From Flavobacteriales bacterium (lineage in GTDB: Bacteria; Bacteroidota; Bacteroidia; Flavobacteriales_E; Vicingaceae): 64,000 nt of DNA. The stretch covers positions 37,692 to 101,691 of the forward strand of contig JAJCYO010000043.1 in the NCBI GenBank assembly GCA_029262875.1, written 5' to 3'. A program made the translations under genes and the position numbers. Shown here in pieces: positions 48,967 to 58,861 of the stretch (position 1 is its first letter; every line of letters begins with the position of its first letter). The notes under the pieces are model-generated. The model was not told the origin of the DNA and did not search any database. It was given only the letters and a program-made list of their open reading frames with translations.

Positions 48967-50745
48967 TTATCTTCTCTTTCTTCTTTCTCTAAAGTTTCTA
49001 TTTCCTCCTCCGCTACTTCGTTCAGAATTTCTTCTTCCTCTTTCATTTCCATCTCTACGTCTTCCTCGGTCTCCACCTCTAGATCTACCTCCACCTCCAC
49101 CTCGTTCTCCTTTTGGTTTATCTTGAGAAAACTCTACTCTAATGTCTCTATCTTCTATATTTTTGCCATTCATAGCACTTATCAATCGCTCTCCAACACC
49201 TTCATCTACTCCCATAAATGAAAAACTATCGAATAAATCTATTTTTCCAACAGAACCACCATCAATACCTGCCTGATTGCATATGAAACCTAATAGCTGT
49301 CCCTTATTTTCAAAGCCATCCATTTTCCCAACATTAATAAATACTCTATTGGTATTTGTCTCTCCTGTTCTTCTTCTTCCTGAACTTTCGTTATCTCTTC
49401 CCTTTCTCATTCTACTTGGATCCACATTAATGTCTCCAGCTTTTTCGTAGGCTTTTAAGAAACGGTTAAATTCTACTGATACAAATCTTTCAATCAATTC
49501 TTCTTTACTATAATCCTGTAAACTTTCATGAATCTGAGCTACAAAAGGAGCTATTCCTTTCTCATTTACCTCAACTTCGTTTACATTCTTAATCAGTTTC
49601 ATTAATTGCATTCCGCAAATATCCTGACCTGAAGGAGCTTTAACCAGCTCTAATGATTTACCGATTTTCTTCTCTACCAATTTAATCTTACCAGATTTTG
49701 CTGGAGCAATTAAAGCAATTGAAATTCCAGATTTCCCTGCTCTTGCTGTTCTACCACTTCTATGTGTATAGCTTTCAATCTCATCTGGTAAATCATAATG
49801 GAAAACATGCGTTACATCATCCACATCAATACCTCTTGCTGCAACATCTGTTGCTACTAATAGTTGGATTGTTTTCTTTCTGAATTTTCCCATTACAGTA
49901 TCACGCTGCCCTTGAGATAAATCTCCATGTAATGCATCAGCATTATAGCCATCGTTCATTAACTTTGAAGCAACCTCTTGTGTATCTCTTCTCGTTCTAC
50001 AAAAAACGATTCCAAATAATCCTGGATAATGATCAATAAATCTTTTTAATGCGAAATATTTATCTCGTCCATTTACCAAACAAAATTTATGTTCTATGTT
50101 AGCTGCGCTACTGTTTTTTGTACCTACTGTAACTTTAATAGGGTCTTCCATGTAGTTACTTGCAATACGCTCAACTTCTCTTGGCATAGTTGCAGAAAAC
50201 AACCACGTTCTTTTAAATGCAGGCGTAGATTCTAAAATATCATTGATATCTTCTTTAAACCCCATATTCAACATCTCATCAGCCTCGTCTAAAACTACTT
50301 TAGATACACTGTCAAACTTTAAGGCTTTTCTTCCTATTAAATCTAATGTTCTACCAGGAGTACCAACAATAATGTTAGCTCCACTTTTAATTGCTCTTAC
50401 TTGATCAGAAATACTAGCTCCACCATAAACGGCTACAATATTTACGCCTTCAGAGTATTTTGAATATTGCGTCATTTCTTTCGCAATTTGAATACACAAT
50501 TCTCTTGTTGGACAAAGTATTAATCCTTGTATTGCTCTGTAATCAACATCAATTTGTTGAATCATTGGCAAGCCAAAAGCAGCAGTTTTACCTGTACCTG
50601 TTTGTGCTAAACCAACGTAATCTCTTTCCGTATCCAATAATGGTGGAATGGATTTTTCTTGAATTTCTGAAGGCTTCTCAAAGCCCATCGCTGTTACTGC
50701 TTTAAGTAATTCTTCACTTAAACCTAAGTCTTTAAATGTCATCAT
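48967..50745 (-). CDS. DEAD-box RNA helicase with RNA-binding and RG-rich tail
   Basis: All helicase motifs are present in this 592-residue protein: Q-motif region (FEKPSEIQEKSIPPLL), AQTGTGKTAAF, PTRELCIQ, TPGRTLDL, DEADEML, SAT, VFCRTR, RGIDVDDVTHVFHYDLP and HRSGRTARAG. Residues around 455-540 form a DbpA-type RNA-binding domain (TNRVFINVGKMDGFENKGQLLGFICNQ), followed by a G/R-rich tail. DeaD/CsdA-type helicases remodel RNA in ribosome assembly and cold adaptation. A 212-bp gap upstream may hold a regulated leader. Confidence 0.93.
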   Translation of the reverse strand: MMTFKDLGLSEELLKAVTAMGFEKPSEIQEKSIPPLLDTERDYVGLAQTGTGKTAAFGLPMIQQIDVDYRAIQGLILCPTRELCIQIAKEMTQYSKYSEGVNIVAVYGGASISDQVRAIKSGANIIVGTPGRTLDLIGRKALKFDSVSKVVLDEADEMLNMGFKEDINDILESTPAFKRTWLFSATMPREVERIASNYMEDPIKVTVGTKNSSAANIEHKFCLVNGRDKYFALKRFIDHYPGLFGIVFCRTRRDTQEVASKLMNDGYNADALHGDLSQGQRDTVMGKFRKKTIQLLVATDVAARGIDVDDVTHVFHYDLPDEIESYTHRSGRTARAGKSGISIALIAPAKSGKIKLVEKKIGKSLELVKAPSGQDICGMQLMKLIKNVNEVEVNEKGIAPFVAQIHESLQDYSKEELIERFVSVEFNRFLKAYEKAGDINVDPSRMRKGRDNESSGRRRTGETNTNRVFINVGKMDGFENKGQLLGFICNQAGIDGGSVGKIDLFDSFSFMGVDEGVGERLISAMNGKNIEDRDIRVEFSQDKPKGERGGGGGRSRGGDRGRRRDGNERGRRNSERSSGGGNRNFRERRKRR

Positions 50746-50957
50746 CTAATATTTTATACCGAACTGGTATAAAACGTTTTAGCGGGACTTATTCGCTGGA
50801 GTGTTTTAACCAATTGGCTGGTTCACAATGCTACATCATTTTTGCGTAGCGATTGCAAAAGTGAGGCTTTTTATTGGAAAACCCAAAATTATTAGACGTA
50901 TCATCCATAAAACACCTTGATTTTGTGGTATAAAACGACTAACTCCATTAAACGAAA
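50746..50957 (-). promoter_or_regulatory. Upstream region of the DEAD-box helicase gene
   Basis: The minus strand holds TAATTTTG (50891 to 50884), a TAnnTTTG match, which would give a leader of about 140 nt. Leaders of this length are common before cold-shock helicases. No -33 element and no strong hairpin stand out, so this is tentative. Confidence 0.3.
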
Positions 50958-51839
50958 TCAAAAGTATAACCCATAAAACTTCGTGCCACCGCCTTGATTA
51001 AACTCTATAGTTGGCATTGGAAATTTTATGAATCCAAAGGCTCCCAATATTGTATTGGCAAATTTGCTTTTGGTTTTTATGCGTGTCAAATCTATGTCTA
51101 AACTTAAATAGTATTGACGATGTCTTACTATTTCTGGGTGATCAGGGTTTTCTATTGAACCTACCATTCCATCTGCACCATATCCAACCGCTACATTCAA
51201 CCATTTAGGAAATTTTGTGTTTTCACCTAAAAAAGAAGCAATGTTAGCACTCATCCAATACGTTTGACCATTGTAATCTTTAATCGATCTTTGTATTAAA
51301 TTCTCTCCTAATAGTTTTGGCCTTAGTTTTGCATACCTTGTTTCATGATAAGAGTACTTCAATATTATTCGTGATTCATCCCAAGCTAATTGCTGGGCAA
51401 TAAATAGTGTTGTACCAAAAGTATTTGCTCCTACATCTCCCCACGAATACCCCCAAGATGCAGAAAAACCATCCAACACCTCAACCGAGGTTAAGAAAAA
51501 CAACCCGAATGTGCCTCCATACCATATCGATTTTTTTCGGCTTACGCCACTCCATCTTAATGCTTCATATCCAGCCTTTCCTACATAAAATGAAGTAACA
51601 CTGTGTCCTACTTTATCCATTTGCATCCAACTACTGTTATCATTCAAGGTATGAAAACCAGAACTCGGAGCGTCTTTGTACCAGAGGTAATACAAACCAG
51701 ACATCACGCCAGTATAAGCGGCAGCTTCTAGCCCCAGTACAGTTTTAAGTCGTTTAGGATTTAAGGTGTCTTGTTGTGAAAATGAGCTTGAAATAAAGCT
51801 CAATAAAATTAAAAGAGATATGATTATTTTTTTAATCAA
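50958..51839 (-). CDS. DUF2279-family membrane-associated protein
   Basis: The 293 residues have a signal peptide (ending SSFSQ) and a DUF2279 (YfiM-like) body: KVGHSVTSFYVGKAGYEALRW, SVEVLDGFSASWGYSWGDVGANTFG, FIAQQLAWDESRIILKYSYHET. The conserved H and D of these motifs suggest a membrane-bound, possibly enzymatic, role in the envelope. The C-terminal third (QYYLSLDIDLTRIKT) looks like outer-membrane strands. Function unknown. The 5' neighbour gene is 4 bp away. Confidence 0.78.
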   Translation of the reverse strand: MIKKIIISLLILLSFISSSFSQQDTLNPKRLKTVLGLEAAAYTGVMSGLYYLWYKDAPSSGFHTLNDNSSWMQMDKVGHSVTSFYVGKAGYEALRWSGVSRKKSIWYGGTFGLFFLTSVEVLDGFSASWGYSWGDVGANTFGTTLFIAQQLAWDESRIILKYSYHETRYAKLRPKLLGENLIQRSIKDYNGQTYWMSANIASFLGENTKFPKWLNVAVGYGADGMVGSIENPDHPEIVRHRQYYLSLDIDLTRIKTKSKFANTILGAFGFIKFPMPTIEFNQGGGTKFYGLYF

Positions 51840-51843
51840 AAAA

Positions 51844-52392
51844 TTATTTTCTTACCCAAAGCTCTATTCCTTCAGGTGAGCTCCAAGCATAATTTAATGT
51901 CTTATTAATAAATGGTTCAGGTCCGTTTTGCGGAAAAAAAGCAGCAGCATTAGGTACTTTTATTCCCCATTTAGATGAAGTTGTTTGTTCACCCTCAATG
52001 ATTAATACTACTAATTTATACTCATCATCTGTATTTATTGCGACAACTGGCACCCCATTATTTGCGTACTCTTGTGCTTGATCGGCCACACTTTGCTCGT
52101 CTGCATCACCTAACTTACTCCATGCACTTGATGAAGAAACAAAATCATAAATATCATGGTATTCAAGGTACTGATTTTCTTCTTTTAACATTTCAACTCC
52201 ATAGTAATGTGATGCCGCATAAGCAGTAAATTCTTTGCAATTATTAGCTCCCTTACCCTCTTTCCATTCTTCATAGTCTTTTAACAACCTATCTATTGGG
52301 CGTTTATTAATGCTTATGGTCTCTGTTTCATTTCCACAGCCCATTAATATTACTGCAGCTATTACAATTAAGGGAAGTACGTATCTTTTCAT
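51844..52392 (-). CDS. Lipoprotein with a conserved Cys/His pattern, function unknown
   Basis: The 182-residue lipoprotein has lipobox ILMGC (C19), followed by a globular domain with ANNCKEFTAYAASHYYGV (possible catalytic Cys near residue 52), WSKLGDADEQSVADQAQEY and VPVVAINTDDEYKLVVLIIEG. The arrangement, with a Cys on a helix start, is like papain-fold amidases or NlpC-type enzymes, but a matching His is not certain. It lies 6 bp after the OmpA/PD40 gene and 4 bp before the DUF2279 gene. Confidence 0.5.
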   Translation of the reverse strand: MKRYVLPLIVIAAVILMGCGNETETISINKRPIDRLLKDYEEWKEGKGANNCKEFTAYAASHYYGVEMLKEENQYLEYHDIYDFVSSSSAWSKLGDADEQSVADQAQEYANNGVPVVAINTDDEYKLVVLIIEGEQTTSSKWGIKVPNAAAFFPQNGPEPFINKTLNYAWSSPEGIELWVRK

Positions 52393-52398
52393 GAGTCT

Positions 52399-54360
52399 TT
52401 ATTTTGCTATGATTTTAAATTCTGTTCTTCTGTTTTCTGCTCTGCCTGCTGGCGTAGTGTTATCAGCTATCGGCTTAGTATCACCATAACCTTTAGTAGA
52501 CAATCGTGTTGCCTCGATTCCTTTTTCAATAAGGTAATCATACACAGCTTTAGCTCTATTTTCTGATAATACTTGATTTGATTTAGCCGAACCTACGTTA
52601 TCTGTATGACCACCTAATTCAATCTTAACCGTTCCATTCTTAGTTAAAAATTTCACTAAGATGTCTAACTCAATTTTTGATTTATCTTTCAAGTCATATT
52701 TATCTGTATCAAAAAACACATTCTTTAGCACTACAGGTTGGACCAATTCTATTTTTTGCATTGGAACATCTTTATTAAAAGGTTCATTGGCATTCCCTTC
52801 TGTTAATAGAAAGTTCTCTGAGAAAAATAAATAACCATCATACGAGGCATTTAAAGCATACTCTTTGTCAATTGGTAAGCTTACTAAATATTCTCCCGTA
52901 GCTTCATCTGCAAAAGAGGCCACCACTATTTCTCCTGTTTTTAAATCAATGAGCTGAAATTGTGCGGCAATTGGCTTTTTCGTTACCGCATCATATACTT
53001 TCCCTTTTAAATAATTTACTTTATTCGGTTTCGCATGTTCCGGCATTTCAAATTGGTATAAATCTAAACTTCCATAACCACCCTCCCTGTCTGAAGCAAA
53101 ATAAGCCAATTTACCATCAGATGATACCAATAAACTGTTTTCTTCATTAAAAGTATTGATTGGATATCCTAAGTTCACAGGTGTTGACCAAACACCTTTG
53201 TCATCCTTCTGGCTCATAAAAATATCTAATCCACCCATTCCCGGATGTCCATTAGAAGAAAAATAAAGTGTTTTTCCATCTGGATGTATGAAAACAGATT
53301 CTTCCGTTCCCTTTGTATTAATCGTCTTACTTAATCGAACAGGATCGGTCCAAATGCCTTGTTCTGTTAATTCTGAAGTAAAAATATCTTGTTGTCCACT
53401 TCCATAAGGACCAACTCTCCTAATAAAATAAAGCGTTTTCCCATCTGCTGAAAAAGAAGGTTGAGATTCCCAATACTTCGTATTAATCTTCCTCCCCAAA
53501 TTTTTCGGTTTTGTCCAATTGTCTCCGATATTGTAGGTGTAAAACAGGTCACAGCTTCCATAACCTTTTCTGTCCCTACCGTATCCTTCTACTGGGTTAT
53601 GACAAGATGTAAAAATTAAAAATCGTCCATTTGCAGATAATGAAGGAGCTCCTTCATTGGTCATGCTATTAATCGGTGCTACGTTTACACTTTTTTTCCA
53701 ATTTTTACCATCAAATTTACTTACAAAAAAGTCTTCGTTAAATCCAGAATAGGTCATTTCACTTCTCAACCTTCTTGTGTAAAGCAAGGTTGAGCCGTCT
53801 ACAGAAATAGAAGGAAAATACTCAGCCATTGGGCTATTTATTTTTTCACCTAAGTTTATTGGATTAAATGGAACAGGGTGCTTTAAAGCTTCTATAGCAA
53901 AATTACAATCTCTCAAACCGTCTTTAGCCAATCCCTTCATCATTAAAGGAGCTCCAGTAAATGCCAAGTAGGTTTCAAAATTTTTCTTTGCTTTTTCATA
54001 CATTCCAAATTTAAGTTGTAATACTGCGGCCGATGAATACATTAATGGTAAAAACTGTGGATCTATCTCTATACATCTCTCATAATGGGTCAATGCTTTT
54101 TCTAATTGCCCCATTTCAGTACGAACATAAGCCAACAATAATTCTGCTTCAATAAAGTTAGGATCTTTTCCTAATGCTAACAATAAACTTGCTTCGGCTT
54201 GGTCATTTTTACGGTAATCGTAATAGGCTTTTCCTTCGTTAAATAGTTTTATTGCTTTTTTGTTTGTTGAAGAAAGGTCCTTTTGATGTTGAGCAACAAT
54301 GCAATTGGAGAAACCAATAAAAAAAACGAATAATAATAATATTTGATAAACTCTATTCAT
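52399..54360 (-). CDS. OmpA-family protein with TPR and PD40 repeats
   Basis: At 653 residues, this protein carries a signal peptide (ending CIVAQ), N-terminal TPRs (about 28-160), several PD40/WD40-like beta-propeller repeats (EYFPSISVDGSTLLYTRR, EGAPSLSANGRFLIFTS, ESQPSFSADGKTLYFIRR), a carboxypeptidase-regulatory-like domain and a C-terminal OmpA domain (IELGGHTDNVGSAKSNQVLSENRA) that binds peptidoglycan. This domain order is typical of envelope proteins of gliding and T9SS-bearing Bacteroidota. Its start is 6 bp from queE. Confidence 0.9.
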   Translation of the reverse strand: MNRVYQILLLFVFFIGFSNCIVAQHQKDLSSTNKKAIKLFNEGKAYYDYRKNDQAEASLLLALGKDPNFIEAELLLAYVRTEMGQLEKALTHYERCIEIDPQFLPLMYSSAAVLQLKFGMYEKAKKNFETYLAFTGAPLMMKGLAKDGLRDCNFAIEALKHPVPFNPINLGEKINSPMAEYFPSISVDGSTLLYTRRLRSEMTYSGFNEDFFVSKFDGKNWKKSVNVAPINSMTNEGAPSLSANGRFLIFTSCHNPVEGYGRDRKGYGSCDLFYTYNIGDNWTKPKNLGRKINTKYWESQPSFSADGKTLYFIRRVGPYGSGQQDIFTSELTEQGIWTDPVRLSKTINTKGTEESVFIHPDGKTLYFSSNGHPGMGGLDIFMSQKDDKGVWSTPVNLGYPINTFNEENSLLVSSDGKLAYFASDREGGYGSLDLYQFEMPEHAKPNKVNYLKGKVYDAVTKKPIAAQFQLIDLKTGEIVVASFADEATGEYLVSLPIDKEYALNASYDGYLFFSENFLLTEGNANEPFNKDVPMQKIELVQPVVLKNVFFDTDKYDLKDKSKIELDILVKFLTKNGTVKIELGGHTDNVGSAKSNQVLSENRAKAVYDYLIEKGIEATRLSTKGYGDTKPIADNTTPAGRAENRRTEFKIIAK

Positions 54361-54366
54361 AGTATA

Positions 54367-55020
54367 CTATGGTATTTGCAAGTATTTATGTGTTTGTAAA
54401 GATATGTTCCATTTTGGATTTTCCATTACATAATCAATAATCATTGGCATTACCTTCTCTTTATTACTCCATTCAGGTTGCAAATACAATTTACAAGATG
54501 CACTAACCTTTTCTGCATGATGCTCTGCCCATTTAATATCATCCTTGTTATATATAATAACTTTCAACTCGTCCGCTCTCTCATACACTTCACGCAAAGG
54601 TGGCAGGTTCTTCTTAGGAGATAAACAAATCCAATGCCAAACACCACTCAAAGTATGGGCTCCTGAAGTCTCTAAGAATACTTCTACACCATTATTTGCC
54701 AATTGCTGTGTTAGGTAATCTAAATTATAGATTAATGGCTCTCCCCCTGTTATAACGATTGCTTTCGCTGGATAGTCTTGAACATTGCTTACAATTTTCG
54801 ACACATTTGTTAAAGGATGTAAATTCGGGTTCCAACTTTCTTTCACATCACACCAATGACAGCCTACATCACAGCCTCCAACACGAATGAAATAAGCTGG
54901 TTTTCCTGTATTAAAACCTTCCCCTTGAATAGAATAGAATTCTTCCATAATTGGAAGCTTAATTCCTTTCTCTAACAATTCTTTTTCTTCTAATGTTATG
55001 TTTTCTATTTCATCAATCAT
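54367..55020 (-). CDS. queE: 7-carboxy-7-deazaguanine synthase
   Basis: The radical-SAM enzyme forms the deazaguanine core of queuosine. From ATG 55020 it has 217 residues; ATG 55029 would add MFC. Motifs: EEFYSIQGEGFNTGKPAYFIRVGGC with the cluster C-x3-C-x2-C in GCDVGCHWCD, and VITGGEPLI downstream. The size fits the family. It lies 6 bp before the OmpA/PD40 gene; no other queuosine gene is adjacent. Confidence 0.92.
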   Translation of the reverse strand: MIDEIENITLEEKELLEKGIKLPIMEEFYSIQGEGFNTGKPAYFIRVGGCDVGCHWCDVKESWNPNLHPLTNVSKIVSNVQDYPAKAIVITGGEPLIYNLDYLTQQLANNGVEVFLETSGAHTLSGVWHWICLSPKKNLPPLREVYERADELKVIIYNKDDIKWAEHHAEKVSASCKLYLQPEWSNKEKVMPMIIDYVMENPKWNISLQTHKYLQIP

Positions 55021-55065
55021 ACAAAACAAAAATAAGAATATATACTGCTTTGAATGGATATAAAT

Positions 55066-55095
55066 AAAAAAGCTGCAAGATTAACTCTTGCAGCT
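55066..55095 (-). terminator. Terminator of the subtilase gene
   Basis: On the minus strand AGCTGCAAGA, loop GTTAA and TCTTGCAGCT (55095 to 55071) form a perfect hairpin that runs into TTTTTA. It lies 22 bp after the stop of the peptidase gene at 55117. Confidence 0.88.
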
Positions 55096-55116
55096 CTTAA
55101 GTGATTAATCTCTAAT

Positions 55117-58100
55117 CTACTTCTTAATGATTTTTTTTGTTACTCTATCTGAATCTCCTGTAAGTACCATCATGTAGATACCATTTGCATAATCTTCAAT
55201 GTCAATTACACCTGTCTTAGTAGATGAATCAGCAGATACACTTGAGGAATATACCACTTTTCCATTCACATCAAACAATTCAATCGTTAACTCAGATTTA
55301 CCTGCATAGGTATAGTTGAAAAGTCCGTTAGATGGATTAGGGTAAATACTAAAGTTTAAGTTGTTAGATAAATCATCAACAGACAATGGGTCAGAAACAT
55401 TTATATCGTCTATGGCTAAATCACTTTCAAACCCATTCCCTGTAAGTCCTCTAAATCGAATGTTAATGATGTTCCCAACATAAGCAGAAAGTGGTATATT
55501 ATGTACAAACCAGTTTGGTCCTTTATCACCATTTATTAGGCTTATGTTATTGTTCCATGTTCCATTTGAATACACATCAATAAAGAGTGTTCCCATATCT
55601 CCACCATTCATATTATAAGCAAAGTCTAATTCTGGCCCAACAGCTGTTGTTAAGTCAATACATGGTGAAACTAAAAATGCTATCTGAGAAGTACAACCTC
55701 CAGATGCTTCTAAATACAAATAGTTTCCTGCCGAGTTTCCTGGATTAAAATCTACTGAAGGTCCAGTTCCCGTAGAAGGTGTACCTCCTTGGTCTGTTCT
55801 CCAATCAATAGCATCTACTACTCCGTTGGCTTCATTAATAAAGTCATTTATTAAACCACAGTTTTCGGTTTCACAATCACTTGCAGTTCCACATAAAGGG
55901 AAACTTTCAAAATCTTCATTCCATGGTAATGAACGAACAGTAGCTCCTATATAAGTAAATTGCGAAGTAACACTGTCATTATAAATATTTCCATCTCCAG
56001 ACATATCCGACCAAACCAATAATGTATTTGGTCCTACAGCAGGAGATATTTGCGTAGAAAAGGTATGGTTAAATGTTGCTCCGGGAGTTAAAGGTCCAGC
56101 ATAAACTTCATTTACAGCTGCCCCTCCATTAAGTTGGTAGTGAATAGGTATGTTTGATAGGGTAGTTAATCCATCATTTTTAATAGATATGTCTACATCC
56201 ATATTACCAATCATACAATCTAAAAACTGACCATTGTCTAAAGGATCTAAACCTGACACTTCCACATCTACTGCTATAGGACAGCTAAGTGTTCCAGGTG
56301 TTTTTTCTATTGCAATAGCTCGCTCTCCTCTTGCATTTGTTGGGCCTAATGCTCTAACACTTAACCAATAGGTTAAAGTTGGGTTAGTACCATAAAAGAT
56401 ATAACTATTTGTATTTGTTACACCAACAGAATCCATGTATTTATTTCCCAACATACTTACTTCATAAGCAGTTGCACCTGCAACATTGTTCCAACTCATT
56501 TGCATGGAATCAGGACAAGCCCAGTCTATGTTCAAGTTTATTGGTGTATCAATTATAGAAAATACTTTATCACTTTGGTCTGACAAAGCTCCTCTTGTTA
56601 CTCTAACTAAAACTTCTCCTGAAGTAACGTTAGGCACATTCCAATCTAAATACCTTAAATTACTTGCTACAGCACCATTGATTGTGCTCCAAGAACCTCC
56701 ATTATTTGTAGAATACTCAACATTAAATGTACCTGTGTTCCCATAAGAATCCCAACGAATAGTTTCCGTATTTGATGGATCAAAACCTTCTCTTCCGATA
56801 GGATAGGTTAATACCACTTCATCTTGAATAAATTCGTAAACCACATAATATTCTTGTGGTCCTTGTGGAATTGCATTTCCATTAATATTAACAGAATAAC
56901 TTCCTGCAGCTGGATTATCTATAGTAACCTGTTCTACATTATTTAAGTTGTCAACTCCTCTAACAGCAACTGCATTTTGAATTGCTGGGTTTAATACCCA
57001 TGGATCAAAAGTTGTTGATCCCGGATCTACTACTTGCATGTTAATGTCATTCACCAAAGCAGGGTTTGCACTTGCAGCACCTTCATAATCTGCCCAATAC
57101 ACCATCACTCTTAATTGAGTCGTTCCTGCTGGAACGTTAATGTTATGAGAATTATTTCCTCCTTGAGATACTGAAGCTGACAGGTAATTATTATTGTTTA
57201 ATAACTGATATGCTCTACGTGAATTAATTCTACCCCATCCATAAACGAAATCTGGACCAGAATTTCCTAAATCGTCAGCGGTGTTCATGATAGCACCTTT
57301 CATTAATGCAGAGTTTGGATTTGCTCCAGCATTCATAGATTTGTACGCCTGATAGAGTTGAGCCAGATTTCCTGCAACAGCCGGACATGACATAGAAGTA
57401 CCACTAATTGTTTGATAAGTATATGGATCCATTGTAGAAAAAACACTTGAACCTACTGCACATATGTCTGGTTTAAGTCTTCCATCAAGAGCTGGCCCTC
57501 TACTACTTGACCCTGAAATTCCATCTGTATAACTCAAGTTACCAACAGCAATAACATTTTTACCTTGCTTATGTCCTCCTGTTATGGTTGACCATCCGGA
57601 TCCAGCATTTCCTGCTGAAAAAACATGAATTAATTGAGGTATTTGTCTAATTTGTTGATCCAATTGTCTAGCAAGTGATGTATAACCAGCATTGGTTCCA
57701 TTACTATAACTCTTCGATGTAATTGTTAAATCACTCGAACCAACTAATGCAGGAACATCATTAAAATTATTGTCACTTGGATCATAAACTAAAATATCTG
57801 CTCCATAAGCATTTCCTCTACCGTCAGGATTTAAATTTCCTGCTCCTCCAATAATTCCTCCACAATGCTCTCCGTGATTTCCTGTTTGGCCTAATGCAGA
57901 AGCATCATTAAAAAATCTTCCCTCATAATCAATATGATCTACTAAATCGCTATTATCTTGAAGCATTACAGTTACCCCAGTTCCATCGTATTTTAATCCT
58001 CCAAAATACTCTGTAGCAATTACATTACTTCTGTGGTTTGTTCTATCTTCAATTCCTTCAGGCTCTCCAGGTTTATCTAATTCTTCAAAATAATAAAACT

Positions 58101-58692
58101 CCGGCTGCGCATAGATGTCGTTCAGCTCAGATACCTTTAGTCGAAATCTTACCATATCGGCATCGTTAGACATAGTAACTTCAATTCCCTTACTTTGAAG
58201 TTTAGCCAATATAGTTTCCTTAGAGATATTGGAATAATAGATGGCATTAATTTCAATGGTGTTCTTATTAACCATAGCCCACTTTGGATAATTCTGACTC
58301 TTTAGTACCTTATTCAATTTAAATGATGGCTGCACTGGAATCATACTCATTGCATTTTTAGACTGCAGATCATTTAACTTCGCAGTTGTTTTAATTGAAG
58401 CATAAAATGCATTGGTAGGAATATAACTTAACAATTCTATCCCTGATTTTTTCAGCTCTTCTTTTTGAGCTGTTGATGGAATTGTTGAAAATTGAATTAT
58501 TCGATAGTAATTACCATTTACTAATTCACCAGTTGTATAGTTCGCTTGTACTGTAGCTTTATTAAGATTACTTTGAGGAATAAAGTTTCCTGATTTAAAT
58601 TGAATGGAATTATTGTTTTGAGCGTTTGCTGACAAACAGCCTATAAAAAATAAGACAAATGTAATCTTAGATAGTAAAGTGATAAATTTCAT
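55117..58692 (-). CDS. Secreted subtilisin-like (S8) protease with T9SS sorting domain
   Basis: I chose ATG 58692 (1191 residues, signal peptide MKFITLLSKITFVLFFIGCL to SANAQ); ATG 58734 adds 14 residues before it. A propeptide-like part (25-215) is followed by the S8 catalytic domain: Asp region VTVMLQDNSDLVDHIDYEG, His in GNHGEHCGG, and Ser in SGTSMSCPAVAG. Beta-rich domains follow, then a T9SS type A sorting domain (NLNFSIYPNPSNGLFNYTYAG, FDVNGKVVYS, YANGIYMMVLTG). It should be exported and cell-attached. A perfect terminator follows. Confidence 0.93.
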   Translation of the reverse strand: MKFITLLSKITFVLFFIGCLSANAQNNNSIQFKSGNFIPQSNLNKATVQANYTTGELVNGNYYRIIQFSTIPSTAQKEELKKSGIELLSYIPTNAFYASIKTTAKLNDLQSKNAMSMIPVQPSFKLNKVLKSQNYPKWAMVNKNTIEINAIYYSNISKETILAKLQSKGIEVTMSNDADMVRFRLKVSELNDIYAQPEFYYFEELDKPGEPEGIEDRTNHRSNVIATEYFGGLKYDGTGVTVMLQDNSDLVDHIDYEGRFFNDASALGQTGNHGEHCGGIIGGAGNLNPDGRGNAYGADILVYDPSDNNFNDVPALVGSSDLTITSKSYSNGTNAGYTSLARQLDQQIRQIPQLIHVFSAGNAGSGWSTITGGHKQGKNVIAVGNLSYTDGISGSSSRGPALDGRLKPDICAVGSSVFSTMDPYTYQTISGTSMSCPAVAGNLAQLYQAYKSMNAGANPNSALMKGAIMNTADDLGNSGPDFVYGWGRINSRRAYQLLNNNNYLSASVSQGGNNSHNINVPAGTTQLRVMVYWADYEGAASANPALVNDINMQVVDPGSTTFDPWVLNPAIQNAVAVRGVDNLNNVEQVTIDNPAAGSYSVNINGNAIPQGPQEYYVVYEFIQDEVVLTYPIGREGFDPSNTETIRWDSYGNTGTFNVEYSTNNGGSWSTINGAVASNLRYLDWNVPNVTSGEVLVRVTRGALSDQSDKVFSIIDTPINLNIDWACPDSMQMSWNNVAGATAYEVSMLGNKYMDSVGVTNTNSYIFYGTNPTLTYWLSVRALGPTNARGERAIAIEKTPGTLSCPIAVDVEVSGLDPLDNGQFLDCMIGNMDVDISIKNDGLTTLSNIPIHYQLNGGAAVNEVYAGPLTPGATFNHTFSTQISPAVGPNTLLVWSDMSGDGNIYNDSVTSQFTYIGATVRSLPWNEDFESFPLCGTASDCETENCGLINDFINEANGVVDAIDWRTDQGGTPSTGTGPSVDFNPGNSAGNYLYLEASGGCTSQIAFLVSPCIDLTTAVGPELDFAYNMNGGDMGTLFIDVYSNGTWNNNISLINGDKGPNWFVHNIPLSAYVGNIINIRFRGLTGNGFESDLAIDDINVSDPLSVDDLSNNLNFSIYPNPSNGLFNYTYAGKSELTIELFDVNGKVVYSSSVSADSSTKTGVIDIEDYANGIYMMVLTGDSDRVTKKIIKK

Positions 58693-58849
58693 GAATAATG
58701 ATTTAGTTAGTATAAGATAACCATAAATATACACAATTTAAATCTCATGCTAATGCGTAAAGGGATACTAAAACTTCAGTAAAGTTGGATTTCTAACATT
58801 TATTTAAATTTTAATTATTACACGGCAATAAAGATTCTCTAAACTTGTA

Positions 58850-58857
58850 TAAATTTG
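58850..58857 (+). promoter_or_regulatory. -7 element of the aroE gene
   Basis: TAAATTTG matches TAnnTTTG and ends 4 nt before ATG 58862, so the aroE message would be essentially leaderless. A -33 TTG is not evident. Confidence 0.5.
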
Positions 58858-58861
58858 GCGG

